A stretch of DNA of 64,000 bases from Adenophora triphylla var. japonica (lineage: Eukaryota; Streptophyta; Magnoliopsida; Asterales; Campanulaceae): the NCBI GenBank assembly GCA_022495995.1, contig JAFEMH010000336.1:649001-713000 (forward strand), written 5' to 3'. The translations under genes and the position numbers were made by a program. Each line of letters begins with the position of its first letter. The first letter of the stretch is position 1. A model generated the notes under the pieces. It saw nothing but the letters and a program-made list of their open reading frames with translations, did no database searches and had not been told where the DNA came from. Shown piece by piece: positions 36,001 through 47,600 of this stretch.

Positions 36001-38572
36001 GGTTATATTGTACCTCAATTGAGTTCATATGCATGGATGATATTACGCATTGTGCATTACATAAATTGTTGCACTATGGTATTGAATTGCATGAGTATAC
36101 ATTACCATGTTGTTATATGATTATCCCATTTTGTGGATTATGATTCAAGTATCTATTATGTGCTTGAATGTGTATATGTTCGGGTGGGTATGATGGATGC
36201 CAATCAATTATTGATTTGTTGATAAGTGATTGAAGGTACATCATACCGGTGACCCTTCCCACTCGCGGCCACGGGGTGGGGTTGTGCGGCTATCGTCTTG
36301 AGTGATAAGTAGCCTTTACATACCGCTGCGATTAGGAGAAACCGGGAATGCTCACGTAAAGCCAACGGCTCTCTCAGCCGATGGCGATGATAGTATATGA
36401 TACTCTAAATATAGGGGTCATATACGTATCCTGTTTTTCTTATATGGATCTAGGGTAATGAGACCTATAAGCGGTGAATGTGCATGGGGCGGTTCACCAA
36501 AGAGTGGAGTTTTACTCCCAACGTTGTACGACTTATTGTTCGCACGGAAAAAGGTAAAATGAGGTAACGTAAGGTGTTTACCGCTTTCATAATGTGTTAA
36601 ATGTTGCCATGCTACGTGTTGCATCCGTATGGCATCTTCCGCATCCATAATAGCTCATTGAGATTTATTCTCACCCCTCTCCCTTCTTGTTTTAGATTCC
36701 GAGACAGTGACCCGAACCGGTGAGGCGGGGTATCATTGTGGACTTTGCTTTTGGGACTTGACAAGTTAAGTATAGGAATGGGTTGTTAGGAGTATTTGTT
36801 AAGTATTCCTCTTTTATATTTTGTATGGAAAACCCTTTTGTTAAACAGATGTTAATTAAGGTTTCCAATGTATTTGATCAGATATCGGTTTATTAAAGTT
36901 ATGGTTGGATTTCCTCTAAGTAGAGATATTACTAATTGATTTTAAAATTTGTAAGTTTGAAAGGTGGTTTTCTTTTTAAGGCAAATAAATGTTTTAAAAA
37001 TAGGGATGGTTTTTTTTCTTAGTTTGAGCTCCCTTAGCTCGGGACACGTGTTAGGTCTCGGGTTGGGGTGCTCACACTAACATTACAAACATTAATTGCA
37101 GAGGCGAATGAAGTATTATTAGTTTTTAAAATATTAATTGGGATAAAGGGAATAATGATCATTTTTTTGGATAAAAAATGTTGCATTATCTTTGGGTTAT
37201 TCATTTTGAATCGAAAGTAATATTCATTTTTGAATTGTTTTAATGTTAGTGGCTTTTTTTTCAAAATATGACATTAATTTTTTAAACAAATTAAGTAATA
37301 GTTTATAAAATATTCATTGGGACGAAAATAGTAATTTTTTTCCTTTACCTGAAGTAGTATTATTTTGTAAAAATTAATTTTTATAATGTTATTTTCTTCA
37401 TCTCAGAAAATTAATATTAATTTTGTAGACAAGTAAATTCCTTTAGGCAAAGGAATCTATTTTTTTTTTTTTTAGATATAGAAAGTAGTATTAATTATGG
37501 GATGAAAGAAATATTCATTTTTAAATAGAAGGACAATTTTTTTTCCTTAATAGTACTGTAGAAATAATGAAAACATATGATTATAAATTTTCATTGAGTT
37601 TCTTTTTTTATAAAATATTCATTTTTTTTAATAAATTTTAAATATTGATAATATTTGTATATTATTATATACTTATTTGTTTATAGTTTATTGTATTTTC
37701 TTATTTTTCTATGTCATATTATTAATCTCTACATTTATAAGGAAATAAAGGGATGTCAAATGTGATTATTATTGAATAGAACGGGAATTTACTTATAAAA
37801 CGCGCTTCGTACAAACTAACTATGTCTTAAATATATATTTATTTAAGTGACCTTCAATCTGATATTTGTACTAATAATATAGTTTTCAAAAAAGTATTTT
37901 ACAATGTACACAATCATTTCCATTTTCTATTATATTTGTATGAATTTTCGTCAATATATGTTAATAGCTGTCCGTGCATCGCACGGGGGTACTGCTAGTA
38001 CTTATAAAACTCAAAGTTCAAAAAGTGGACAAAAAGAATGTTAATATAATTGAGCCAATACTTGCATGATTGGCCCAATGCTCCACTAGATTGCATGGTA
38101 AGAAGGATACCACTTGATTGTTACCTCCTTCAAGTGGATGAGTTAAAAAACTCTCATATCAGTTCCTCAGGTACTCCCTATCCTATAGCTCACTATATAA
38201 ACTGTGATCGGTTTTCTGCGAAATATCGTACCTTTCTTGCAAACTCGGTCCGCTCCATCGGTCTAGATCCGTTTCACTCGGTCTGATCCATCTCGCTCCA
38301 CCATATTCTCCAATTTCGAGTTTGCAAGGAAATACTTGTTTCCTAATGTTAGCATTGTATTTTAGGAAGACTCCTTAATTAAGTAGGAAAGTAGAATATG
38401 TAGCTAGAATAAGAATCCTAGTCAAAGAAGAATTATTGTGTATACATAGGATTGTATCTCCTATTAGAATTAGGACTCTAAAATTAGTATAAATAGGTGT
38501 TTTGGACAATTGTAAAAGATGAGAGTGAAATAATATAGAAATTATAATCCTACTCCTCTCCACATTTTAACA

Positions 38573-38584
38573 TGGTATCAAAGC
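38573..38584 (+). other. Primer binding site of the short copia element
   Basis: TGGTATCAAAGC, initiator-Met type with one difference from the other elements, abutting the LTR end. Confidence 0.85.
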
Positions 38585-38770
38585 CTAGATCCATAGAAGA
38601 ACTTCTTCGCGAAACCCTAAGCCGCCCCACACCCTCACCACCTTAGCTTCCGCCATCAACCCTCAAAACCCCACCCTCTCTACCTCCTACACCACCGCCC
38701 CACCCAAAGTCAACCTTATACGCCAAAACCACCAAACTATCCCTTGAAAAAAAAAATAAAATAAAATATT

Positions 38771-39200
38771 GAGTGTCGTCCACTATAAAAACGATGATCG
38801 AGTGTCGTTCACTATAAAAACGATGATGATTGTCGTCATCCACCGTAAAACGATGATTGAGTGTCGTCCACTATAAAAACGATGATTGAGTGTCGTTCAC
38901 TATAAAAACGATAATCGAGTGTCGTTCACTATAAAAACGATGATCGAGTGTCGTTCACTATAAAAACGATAATCGAGTGTCGTCCACTATAAAAACGATA
39001 ATCGAGTGTCGTTCACTATAAAAACGATGATTGAGTGTCGTCCACTATAAAAACGATGATTGAGTGTCGTCCACTATAAAAACGATAATCGAGTGTCGTC
39101 CACTATAAAAACGATAATCGAGTGTCGTTCACTATAAAAACGATAATCGAGTGTCGTTCACTATAAAAACGATGATCGAGTGTCGTTCACTCTAAAAACG
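38771..39200 (+). repeat. 29-bp tandem array, ~15 copies, each with TATAAAAA
   Basis: Unit GAGTGTCGTTCACTATAAAA plus ACGATGATC. Variants alternate GTTCAC/GTCCAC, GATGAT/GATAAT and ATC/ATT. Each unit contains ACTATAAAAACG. One unit near 38829-38850 is degenerate. Lies between primer site and 3' LTR. Confidence 0.93.
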
Positions 39201-39806
39201 GAGATTGAAGAAAAAGAAGATATGTGCGAGCACAAATTGTGCACATAATTGAAGAAAGAAGACCTGATGTGGATGACTCTTCAGATATTGGAACAAATTT
39301 TTGTTATTGTTGAAAAAAAAAAAAAAAGGACGAACCCGAGGTTGCTTGAACTGCAACACGAAAAAGGAAGAACTTGGCGCAGATGTTGCATGTCGAAGTG
39401 AAAGAATTTTTTTTAAAAACGTTTTAATTTTTATTTGGCAAGTTGGGTATCTACGTTGTAGATCCTCCAACTTGAGGGGGGGAGTTGGAGAATATGGTGG
39501 AGCGAGATGGATCGGACCGAGTGAAACGGATCTAGACCGATGGAGCGGACCGAGTTTGCAAGGAAATACTTGTTTCCTAATGTTAGCATTGTATTTTAGG
39601 AAGACTCCTTAATTAAGTAGGAAAGTAGAATATGTAGCTAGAATAAGAATCCTAGTCAAAGAAGAATTATTGTGTATACATAGGATTGTATCTCCTATTA
39701 GAATTAGGACTCTAAAATTAGTATAAATAGGTGTTTTGGACAATTGTAAAAGATGAGAGTGAAATAATATAGAAATTATAATCCTACTCCTCTCCACATT
39801 TTAACA

Positions 39807-40005
39807 CTTTTGGTTTCTAGGCAATGTGGAATATGACATTCCATATTCACAAACTCTTCATAAACTTATTTCAAATTACATACTTTGAGCATTAATTTCT
39901 CATTCACCACAAATTAGTTTTGAGAAAATAAATATATCACGTTAATCTACCCCAAATGCAGATTATAAATATGTAATTTATTTTTCATTTACACAAAAAC
40001 TTCGA
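39807..40005. other. Region 3' of AMT2
   Basis: AT-rich; expected to hold the AMT2 3' UTR on the minus strand. No certain polyadenylation signal chosen. Confidence 0.4.
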
Positions 40006-43000
40006 TCAAATATTGGTCAAACCAATATTTCCAACACTATTTTCACCCTTAGTTGAAAACTCATCGAGTCCATTATTGTTATTTCTCGATGTCTCGAGCA
40101 TTTCCCCATCACCCCACAACGCATATGCATCTTGCCCGTGCACTGCATAGTCTCCAATCCTCAACTCCTCCTCGCTCATTCGTAGTGGGACCACTAGCCT
40201 AATTACCAAACAAATTAAGCTAGTCGAGATCAAATTATACACAATTACAAAAAATATCCCTAGCAATTGAACTCCCATTTGCCTAAACCCCGCGCTATAA
40301 TGGCCTGTTTGGAGACCGTACATGAGTCCAGTGTAGCGTTCCCAAGCTTGTTTATTGGTAGGTTCGATTTGGAAGAAGAGGCGGTTAAGATGTGGCTCGG
40401 AAAAGAAACCGGTGAGAATGCCACCTAAGGTTCCGGCTACGGCGTGGGTGTGGAACACTGCCATTGTGTCGTCCACTTGTTTAAGTAGCCATATTTGCTT
40501 GTGGAGGACCATCATTGTGAACCATGGAATGCTTCCGGAGAATATTCCCATTATGATGGCTGCCCAAGTTTGCACCACACCTGTTTGATGTTAGCAAAAA
40601 CGGTGTTAATAACGTTCCAAAACATTGAATAAATGTAACTACAAGTTTACAAATTCTTAGTCTTACGAAGACGTTTGGCAATTCTCGATGTGGGATAATA
40701 ACTTTAACATGCCCCCTCACATGTAGCGGGCTTTGTCAAATCTTACAATGTGGACTTATTAATCGGGTGTCGCGGATTAAAATTGTGAGTCGTTGGACCT
40801 GAACGTGTAATGGACCGCTCCAATCTATATTACAATAGATGTGGATTTCAATCGCCACACAAAGAGTGGTTAAGATTTGATTTTAAAAAAGACAAACATC
40901 GGCTGTGATTGAATCTACGAATCTCCTTACTACAGTACAGTAGTTACCAGCGGTTATGACCTCCTCCGAAAATGATTTTTTTCTCAAAATACTCCATTTA
41001 AAAAAATATATATCCCAAAATAACAACCCTTTAAAACTATTGATCAAAATGACCAATTTTTTTAAACTCGCTACACGGCATAGCGAGTTTATAATTTTTT
41101 TCGTTTAAACTCGCTAAACCATTTAGCGAGTTTAAATTTTAATATTAATAATAATAAAATAAATTTGAACTGCTAATAGAATTAACGAGTTCTAAGTTTT
41201 TTTTCTTTTGTGTGAACACAACCACATTACTAATTCATTCTCCGTCTCGCTTTAAATTACAAAATAAAAACATAAAAATTATGTTTTAATAAAGAAAACT
41301 AAAAGAAAATATTATTTTTTCCATCTCAAATAAATACTTAAAAAAATGTACTACTGTAAAAAAAAATTCTTCATATCAAAAATGAATATTACTTTCGACT
41401 CAAAATGAATAACCAAAAAATAGTTTTGTTTTTCTTCTGTGTGAACACAACCAAATTACTAATTCATTCTCCATCTCACTTTAAATTACAAGATAAAAAT
41501 ATAAAAATTATGTTTTAATAAAGAAAACTAAAAGGAAATATTATTTTTTTTCCGTCTCAAATAAATACCTAAAAAAAATGTACTACTGTAAAAAAATTAT
41601 TTTCTTCATATCAAAAATGAATATTACTTTCGACTCAAAATGAATAATCAAAAAATAATACTACATTTTTTGTCCAAAAAATTGAACGTTACTTCCTTCA
41701 TCCCAAAAAAATAATTAATTTTTAAAATGTTCATTGAGGCGAAGGAAGCAATGTTCAATTTTTTTTTATATAGAAAGTAGTATTAATTTTGGGACGAAAG
41801 TAATATTCATTTTTGAAATGAAGGATTTTTTTTTTTAAAGAAGTAGAATTTCTTTCTATGTCAAAAAAAATGAACATTTTCTCATTCGTCTCAATGAACA
41901 TTTTAAAAAAGAATTATGTAGTATGCAGTACATTTTGAAGTTAAATATTTTAGAACTGCTGCTCAAAATTTTTTTTCTTTATTCTATCTTTGCTACATGT
42001 TGTGCTTTTATTTTTCTTACATCTCACATGAATTGTGTAGTATGCAGTACGTTTTGAAATAAAATATTTTAAATATTTGATTTTATAATGTGTGTCGGTT
42101 CTACGGCTGACAGAACCGTCGATTCTCTCTTTTCACAGGAACCTCGATTGCCGCTCAAGAGTATATCTAGGAATCTTCTTCAACCTACGCCTGCGGAGGA
42201 GGAGTATGAGTAGGAGAAGGAGAATAAACTTATATTCAGGTTCATCTCCACCTTCTCTTTTTATGCGTATACATACCTTATCACACGTTTTTTTTTTTTT
42301 TTGGTAAAACACCTCTCTGTTCTTTCCAATTGTTAATCTTGACGTTTGTTAGTTTCATCAGTTTAATTAATTTATTTATTTTGTGGGGTGTGGGGGTGGG
42401 AATTATGTGTTTTCTATTTCTATATCTTTCTTAAAAACCTCTTTGTTCTTTTTTCGACTTCTATTCACATTTGATTCCTTATTTAAAAAAAATAAAATTA
42501 CATGAAAATAATTGCATATACAAATGTCTAATCCTATATATTTGATTAGTTTGAAGTAAAGCGTTCAAGGTTTCCTGATTTTAGAAACTGAAGGGATCAC
42601 GAGAAGAGATATTCTCATTCGTTTATTTCGTTGAACCTATATTTTGTTTAGGCTCAGCTCATTTACTTACCCATTCACTTACTGAGCTCTGGATGAAAGT
42701 TTTGTTAAAGTTCTGATTGCTAATTGCTAACAACAATGTTTATATATGTGTATATTTATCCCCAATAAATGTTTTTTTTTACTTATTTTAAGCATCACCT
42801 TACATCAATTCAAGGAAATTTTTGTCATAACATTTTTCTTCATTTTAACGTAATATGATTCATTGAAGAAAAATGATATTGCCCAATTGAAAAAGACCAA
42901 ATGAAAAATGAAAAAGAGTAAACAAAGGGTTAATGCTGAATTAAATTTTACCTGCGGCAGGAGTGATACAAACTAGGCCAGTTATCATCCCTTGCGTGGC

Positions 43001-45474
43001 ACCAATCACGGAAGGCTTTTCAAAGAACATGATGTCAAGCATAAGCCACGTCAACAAACTCGTGGCAGCACACACGTGCGTGTTAAGGACGGCTAGAGAT
43101 GCGTCAATGCTAGCCACATAAGGATCTCCGCCGTTGAATCCTGTCCAGCCCATCCACAGTAGGCCCGCTCCTGCAAGCATCAGCAAAATGTTGTTTGGTG
43201 GGAACCTCTCCCTGTCCTTGTTTGCCCTGGGCCCTACCTACAATGCAAAGCCATCACTAATTATTTATCTCTAATTATTTTACTTTTATGAAAATTACTC
43301 CCTCCGCCCCACTTCAAATTCAAATGGATATGACACTTTTACACGCCTTTTAATATTATTTTTTTTAAAATGAGTAAATAATTGAAAGTGGGCAGAAGAT
43401 TAGAGGAAAGAGAATGTAAAAGTTTAAAACATTTAATAAGAGAGAAAATGAGTGAGAGAAATGATAAGTTAATGAGTGTTTTTTTTTGTAAATATGTTAA
43501 AATTATAAGAGTATAATAAATGGTTTTTTATAAATATATAAACATTATGAGAGTATAAATGTTCAAAACACTGTTCACTTCTTTCCATTTATGGAATGAT
43601 CCATTTAAAGTGGAACGTTCCAAAAAGAAAAGTGGCTCATTTAAAGTGGGACAGATGGAGTAATTGTTTTCCTACTAAGGCCCTCTACAGTCGTTTCAAC
43701 ACCCTAATTTTTTCAACACCCTTTAAAACACGACACATCAGCTTCTCTCTCCTCCAGCTAATTATTCAACAACCCATTCAATTTTTACCCCTACAATGGT
43801 TTCAACACCCTTATTTTTTCAACACCCTTCCAACTCATCATCCTATACCCACCACTTTTATTTTATTTTATATTTTTTATTTTTATGATTAGTAAAATAA
43901 TAATTATTATTATTAATTAAAAAAATTATTATTAATGATAATTATTATTATTATTATTATTATCATTTATAATTAAAAAAATAATCCATACTTATTTTAT
44001 TTTTTATTCCTTAATTTTCAAGTTAATTGAGAAATTCATATTGAAAAAAAGTGTTTTTTTTTTCTGTGTTCAAATCAAATGAAACAAGACTCTATTTATA
44101 GAGAGAAAAAAAATTATGAATTTTGGTGTAAAAAATTATTTATTTTTTATACTCCCTCCATCCCAGCTGTGGATATCAAAAATTTGTGCACACAGATTAA
44201 GGAAAAGTAAGAGAGATAAAAAATGGAAGAAAATGTTGTGAGTATGAAAAATTAAATAGGAGAGAGAATGAGTGGGAGAAATAGTGATTTGATTGGTGTT
44301 GTGAGTGTAAAAGTAAAATAAGAGAGAAAATGAGTGAGGAAAATAGTAAAAATTTCCTTCCATTTTGGCCCGTCTCCATTGGGTTGGGACAGACCAAAAA
44401 GAAAATAAGTATTCACTCGACAGAAACAAAGGGAGTATAAAATAATTGCCTTTGAAAAATTTAGATGAAATTTGAATAAAAGCGGCCCAATCCTATGGCA
44501 ACACGTGGCAAAAGGGGGGAGGGGCCCAATTATTTTTTCAACACTTGTTGAATTTTTTTCAACAAAATGGAAAGTTATCAATAGTTGAAAAATTCTTCAA
44601 CAAGCCATTGCAAAGATTCAACAAGTTAGAATTTTTTTTTTTCAACTAGCCGTTAGCCATTGTAAGTGGTTAATGAAATATTGATAAAAAATCTAATCTT
44701 GTAGTTAAGCACTAGAGTTTTTGTCTATTATATAACTCAAAATTCTAATAACAATGATCGTTGTATTAAATTTTATTTCAAATACTTTAGTGATGTGTGG
44801 TATTATACTTGAAATTGTGAGTGTCAGACAGTACATTATTTTTACGTTCAATTAAAATATGTCGTAAGTAGTTACCCAAAACGCTGCAGTGAAGCCTGCG
44901 ACGCCAGAAGAAAGGTGAATAACATATCCGCCAGAATAATCGATGACACCCATCTTTGACAACCACCCCGTGGGACACCATATGCTATACGCACCGACCG
45001 TGTAAGAGAAAGTTAGCCAAAGAGGCACAAACATCATCCACGCATAGAAATTCATCCTCCCAAGCAATGCACCCGCAATCAAAATCAATGTAATGGCGGC
45101 AAACACAAATTGAAAATAAACCATCGTCGCGTTCGGAATCATCCCAATAAAAGCATTACTTGATAGAAACTTGAATCCGGTTGGGCTCCAGGCCATCCAA
45201 CAAATGGTAAGAACATTCCGGTGTCGAAAGACATTTCGTAACCCCAACCAACCCAACAAACTAGAACCGCTGCAAAGGCATAAAAGGCCATAAAACAAGA
45301 GTTTACCGCCCATTTCTTCTTGACAATGCTACCATAGAGAATGACTAAACCCGGTACGCTTTGGAGGCCCACCAGTGTCGCCGCCGTGAGTTGCCACGCG
45401 TTGTCACCTTTGTTCATCCATCCCGGGCTCGCATCATCATAGTCAAGGTTCATAGGTAGTGTTTCATAAGACAT
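40006..45474 (-). CDS. AMT2: AMT2-type ammonium transporter, three exons, one frameshift
   Basis: Moves ammonium across the plasma membrane (Amt/MEP/Rh family). Exons: 45474-44876, 43237-42952, 40580-40006, all with GT donors and AG acceptors (TGG|GTAACT, TGTAG|GTAGGG, GCAG|GTAAAA, ACAG|GTGTGG). Start [19 protein letters not shown], then [19 protein letters not shown], as in plant AMT2 proteins. The twin channel histidines are in [11 protein letters not shown] (about residue 187) and FHTHAVAG (about 341). C-terminal [20 protein letters not shown] is typical. Spliced length is 1460 bases, one short of a multiple of three. The frame changes near 45185, in the loop after LPFVGWPG, so one base is missing there (mutation or assembly error). 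Restored length would be about 486 residues, normal for the family. Introns of 1638 and 2371 bp carry transposon insertions. Confidence 0.93.
41064..41132. repeat. Two palindromes in AMT2 intron 2
   Basis: 41064-41090 (ACTCGCTACACGGCATAGCG) and 41106-41132 (ACTCGCTAAACCATTTAGCG); relatives of the 25769-25949 cluster. A decayed third copy may lie at 41165-41195. Confidence 0.8.
41211..41668. repeat. 229-bp tandem duplication in AMT2 intron 2
   Basis: TGTGAACACAACC at 41211 recurs at 41440, followed by parallel sequence (TTAATAAAGAAAACTAAAAG, TGTACTACTGTAAAAAAA, ATTACTTTCGACTCAAAATG). Confidence 0.85.
43298..43660. mobile_element. Stowaway MITE in AMT2 intron 1
   Basis: CTCCCTCCGCCCCACTT start; AAGTGGGACAGATGGAG end; TA on both sides. 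Confidence 0.85.
43679..44670. mobile_element. PIF/Harbinger-like element in AMT2 intron 1, with nested Stowaway
   Basis: TAA flanks both ends (43676-43678, 44671-44673). Left end GGCCCTCTACAGTCG, right end CCATTGTAAGTGGT are weakly inverted. Repeated TTTCAACACCC on the left and inverted GTTGAA words on the right. It contains the Helitron-family block TTATGAATTTTGGTGTAAAA at about 44113, so its history is complex. No transposase. Confidence 0.45.
44152..44435. mobile_element. Stowaway MITE nested in the intron element
   Basis: CTCCCTCCATCCCAGC start; CAAAGGGAG end with TA on both sides; shares the GAGAGAATGAGTG block with other Stowaways here. Confidence 0.85.
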
Positions 45475-45561
45475 GAATTGTTATTTTTCTAGGTTTTGGA
45501 CATGAACAATAACTTTGGGAGATAAAATTAAGGGGGTTTAATTTTTGAGGTCGTCATTCAA

Positions 45562-45568
45562 TTATATA
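45562..45568 (-). promoter_or_regulatory. Possible TATA box of AMT2
   Basis: Minus-strand TATATAA about 90 bp upstream of the ATG at 45474. Position is plausible; no other core element confirmed. Confidence 0.45.
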
Positions 45569-45599
45569 GTGTTAGGGAGTAGCTTAGTGAAAGAATTAT

Positions 45600-46086
45600 T
45601 TGCGGGCCCGGATATGTCAAATTACAAGATTACCCTCTCGAAAATAACATCCTAGTTTATGTCATGTGTGAGGGTAGAAATGTAATTTTCATTTGTATTT
45701 TATATTTTATTATAGGAGACGGAGATGGCAAAGGCTATTAGATTAAATAAATGAAGAGGCTATTGGGCCGTTGGGGTACTAAAATTGATTCTACCGAAGA
45801 AATAACTTAATTTAAAGGATCTTGTTTTTTTAATTAAATATAATATCACAACTTGAAGTATCAAAATACAGTAATAAATAAATCAAAGAATTCATTAATG
45901 GAGGATTATGTTTGCTTACGTGGAAAAGTATTATTTAATCCCCATTTTTTCTTTTTTGGGAATTCTGTTTTTCCTTTCTTTTTATGTTTTTTTCTTTAAA
46001 AGCCTTTCTTTTTCTTTTCTTTTTAAAAAATTTGGTATTATTTAAGAAAATTGTCATTATATTACAAACTCCTATTAAGTTTATTA
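45600..46086. other. AMT2 upstream region, no other gene
   Basis: AT-rich; nothing recognised beyond homopolymer tracts (TTTTTCTTTTTT at about 45945-46030). Confidence 0.4.
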
Positions 46087-46324
46087 CTCACTTCGTTCCA
46101 TCCGAAAAGGCACTTTTGATCAATATAAGTTAACTTTGACCCAAACATAAATGCAAATCTAATCATCTTATTGAAATTCTAAAAATTGTTATTCATAAAC
46201 CATTTATTGATTTATCAATAACAATTTTTAAAATTTCAATACAATAATTAGATTTACATTAATGTTTGAGTCAAAGTTAATTTATATTTACCAAAAGTGT
46301 CTTTTCGAGTGGTTGCAGGAAGTA
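46087..46324. mobile_element. Small MITE, near-complete palindrome
   Basis: CACTTCGTTCCATCCGAAAA at the left pairs loosely with CTTTTCGAGTGG...GAAGTAG at the right; internal arms GTTAACTTTGAC/GTCAAAGTTAA and AAATTTTTAGAATTTC-type blocks pair around 46205. TA at the left side. Confidence 0.7.
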
Positions 46325-46721
46325 GATATCTATTGCCCCGAATATGATACCCATTTATCTAAAAATCGAACTTGAGATGTCCACTATATGAAAATCTTCT
46401 AACACATTCAAACACTCAGATAACGCTCGACCAATAGGCTTTGGTAAAACTTTTTATGTTTAATTAAATGGAATAGACAAAAGCAACATCATGTCACAAT
46501 CTTTGTGTATATTACTTAATTGGATATTCTCTAACAAAGCCACCAGCTCATCAGGTCATTATCACATACCACCAATGTTTAATTTATTTTCACAATAATT
46601 ACACTTAAATGATTTAATTGCTAAAATAGGATTAAAATTAAACTAAAAACATAAAATTCATTCATAATCTTATTTAACGTTTTGCTATTTTCATAGGTCA
46701 ATTTTTTATGAAAAAATCATA

Positions 46722-46976
46722 CTCCGTCCGTCCCAATAAGTGTTTCACCCTTTTGGGTGGACACGCAAATTATGAAAATGGGAGGAAAAAAAAATGTTGT
46801 GAGTGTAATTTGAAAATAGGAGAGAGAATTAGTGGAGGGAATAATAAATTATAATGGTGTATGAGTATTAAAATAATGTAGGAGAGAGAATGAGTGGAGG
46901 AAATAGTAAAGATTTTTTTGCCAAAAAAGGAAAGGTGGAGCTTTTAACGGGACACCCTTTTGGGTAATTAGGGGTA
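46722..46976. mobile_element. Stowaway MITE, right end decayed
   Basis: CTCCGTCCGTCCCAATAAG start after TA; body matches the 18583 copy (TTGTGAGTGTAATTTGAAAA). The right end reads ACGGGACACCC and lacks the GGAGGGAG terminus. Confidence 0.75.
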
Positions 46977-47087
46977 GTACTATATACAAGGCATGATTTT
47001 ACAAGGCATGTACAAAATGACCAAAATACCCTCATATATATACTTAAAAAAAAAACCCTTCCCTCCCCCCATTTCAAACGACGGACT

Positions 47088-47172
47088 GTTCTCTCTCTCT
47101 CATAGCGCTGTTCTCTCTCTCTCTCTCTCTCTCAAAACAAACGAACGTCGCTCTCTCTCTCTCTCTCTCTCG
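47088..47172 (+). repeat. (CT)n tracts in PMD gene leader
   Basis: Three CT runs upstream of the ATG at 47208, typical of plant 5' leaders; a promoter was not identified. Confidence 0.7.
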
Positions 47173-47460
47173 CTCGACGAACGCCGCCATCACCACCGCC
47201 GGAAAACATGAAGACAAACCTCCCTAAAACCGGTGGAAAGTCCGCCTCCTCTCCCGCCGCTCCAAAAGTAATTATTTTTAACCTAAAATTTCAATTTGAA
47301 AACCCAACATTAATTTTATGCCTAAAATGGATTATATAATGCTTAATGTTGTTTAAACGTATCCTAAATGGTTCTAATTGCGATTTTGTAACATTAATTT
47401 GGGTTTTTTGTTTGAATCGGATACGAATTCGTGTGCCTAAAATTTGAAATTGTCGGCGTG

Positions 47461-47600
47461 CGTTTCGTATGAACATATACGAATGGTCACAATCATTTCG
47501 GGTATTGGCATACGAAATGTAAACTGATTCATCAGTTTACATTTCGTATGCCAATACCCGAAATGTTGGTGACCATTCGTATGAACATATACGAAATTTC
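47461..47600. repeat. Hairpin in PMD intron 1 (arms ~65 bp)
   Basis: Left arm 47461-47528 (TTTCGTATGAACATATACGA, GGGTATTGGCATACGAAATG) and its complement 47533-47600 around a 4-base centre. Each arm itself contains smaller TTTCGTATG/CATACGAAA palindromes; a further partial copy runs to 47642. Confidence 0.9.

Larger units (their letters stand above)
34233..37076 (+). mobile_element. Ty3/gypsy solo LTR (2844 bp)
   Basis: Starts TGTAACGACCCC, ends GGTTGGGGTGCTCACA, and CTAAC lies on both sides (34228-34232, 37077-37081). The ends match those of the complete element at 51459-60096. Internal features: palindrome patch 35317-35428, a 40-bp tandem repeat (35868-36000), and the conserved block GATAAGTAGCCTTTACATAC at about 36303. 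Recombination between two LTRs removed the interior. Confidence 0.92.
33165..37998 (+). mobile_element. Non-autonomous Helitron, interrupted by a gypsy solo LTR
   Basis: Starts TCTAAATCTAAAGTAATATA after an A and ends with hairpin CCGTGCATCGCACGG (37972-37986), then GGGTACTGCTAG and a flanking T, the Helitron pattern. Without the inserted LTR (34233-37076 plus one target duplication) it is about 2.0 kb. It shares ACACGTGTC and AAAATTATGAATTTTGGTGT-type blocks with the Helitron at 15094-19884, so they are one family. No Rep/helicase coding. Confidence 0.78.
38236..39806 (+). mobile_element. Short copia-derived LTR element with rearranged 5' LTR
   Basis: 3' LTR 39485-39806 (TTGGAGAATATGG...TTTTAACA) follows a purine tract (GAGGGGGGGAG). 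The 5' copy is identical over its last 250 bp (38323-38572 versus 39557-39806). The first 78 bp of the LTR are instead inverted: 38236-38313 is the reverse complement of 39485-39562 with one difference. Primer site TGGTATCAAAGC follows at 38573. Interior under 1 kb with a decayed gag-like tail and no pol. No clear target duplication at the outer ends. Confidence 0.85.

Noticed and set aside
35831..36143. Open frames with repeated INWYMLILYP and antisense counterpart
   Set aside because: Made by the 40-bp tandem repeat in the gypsy solo LTR.
38771..39200. CRISPR-like array (29-bp repeat)
   Set aside because: No unique spacers: units are contiguous tandem copies in a plant retroelement. The same applies to the 66-bp array at 26437 and the 173-bp satellite.
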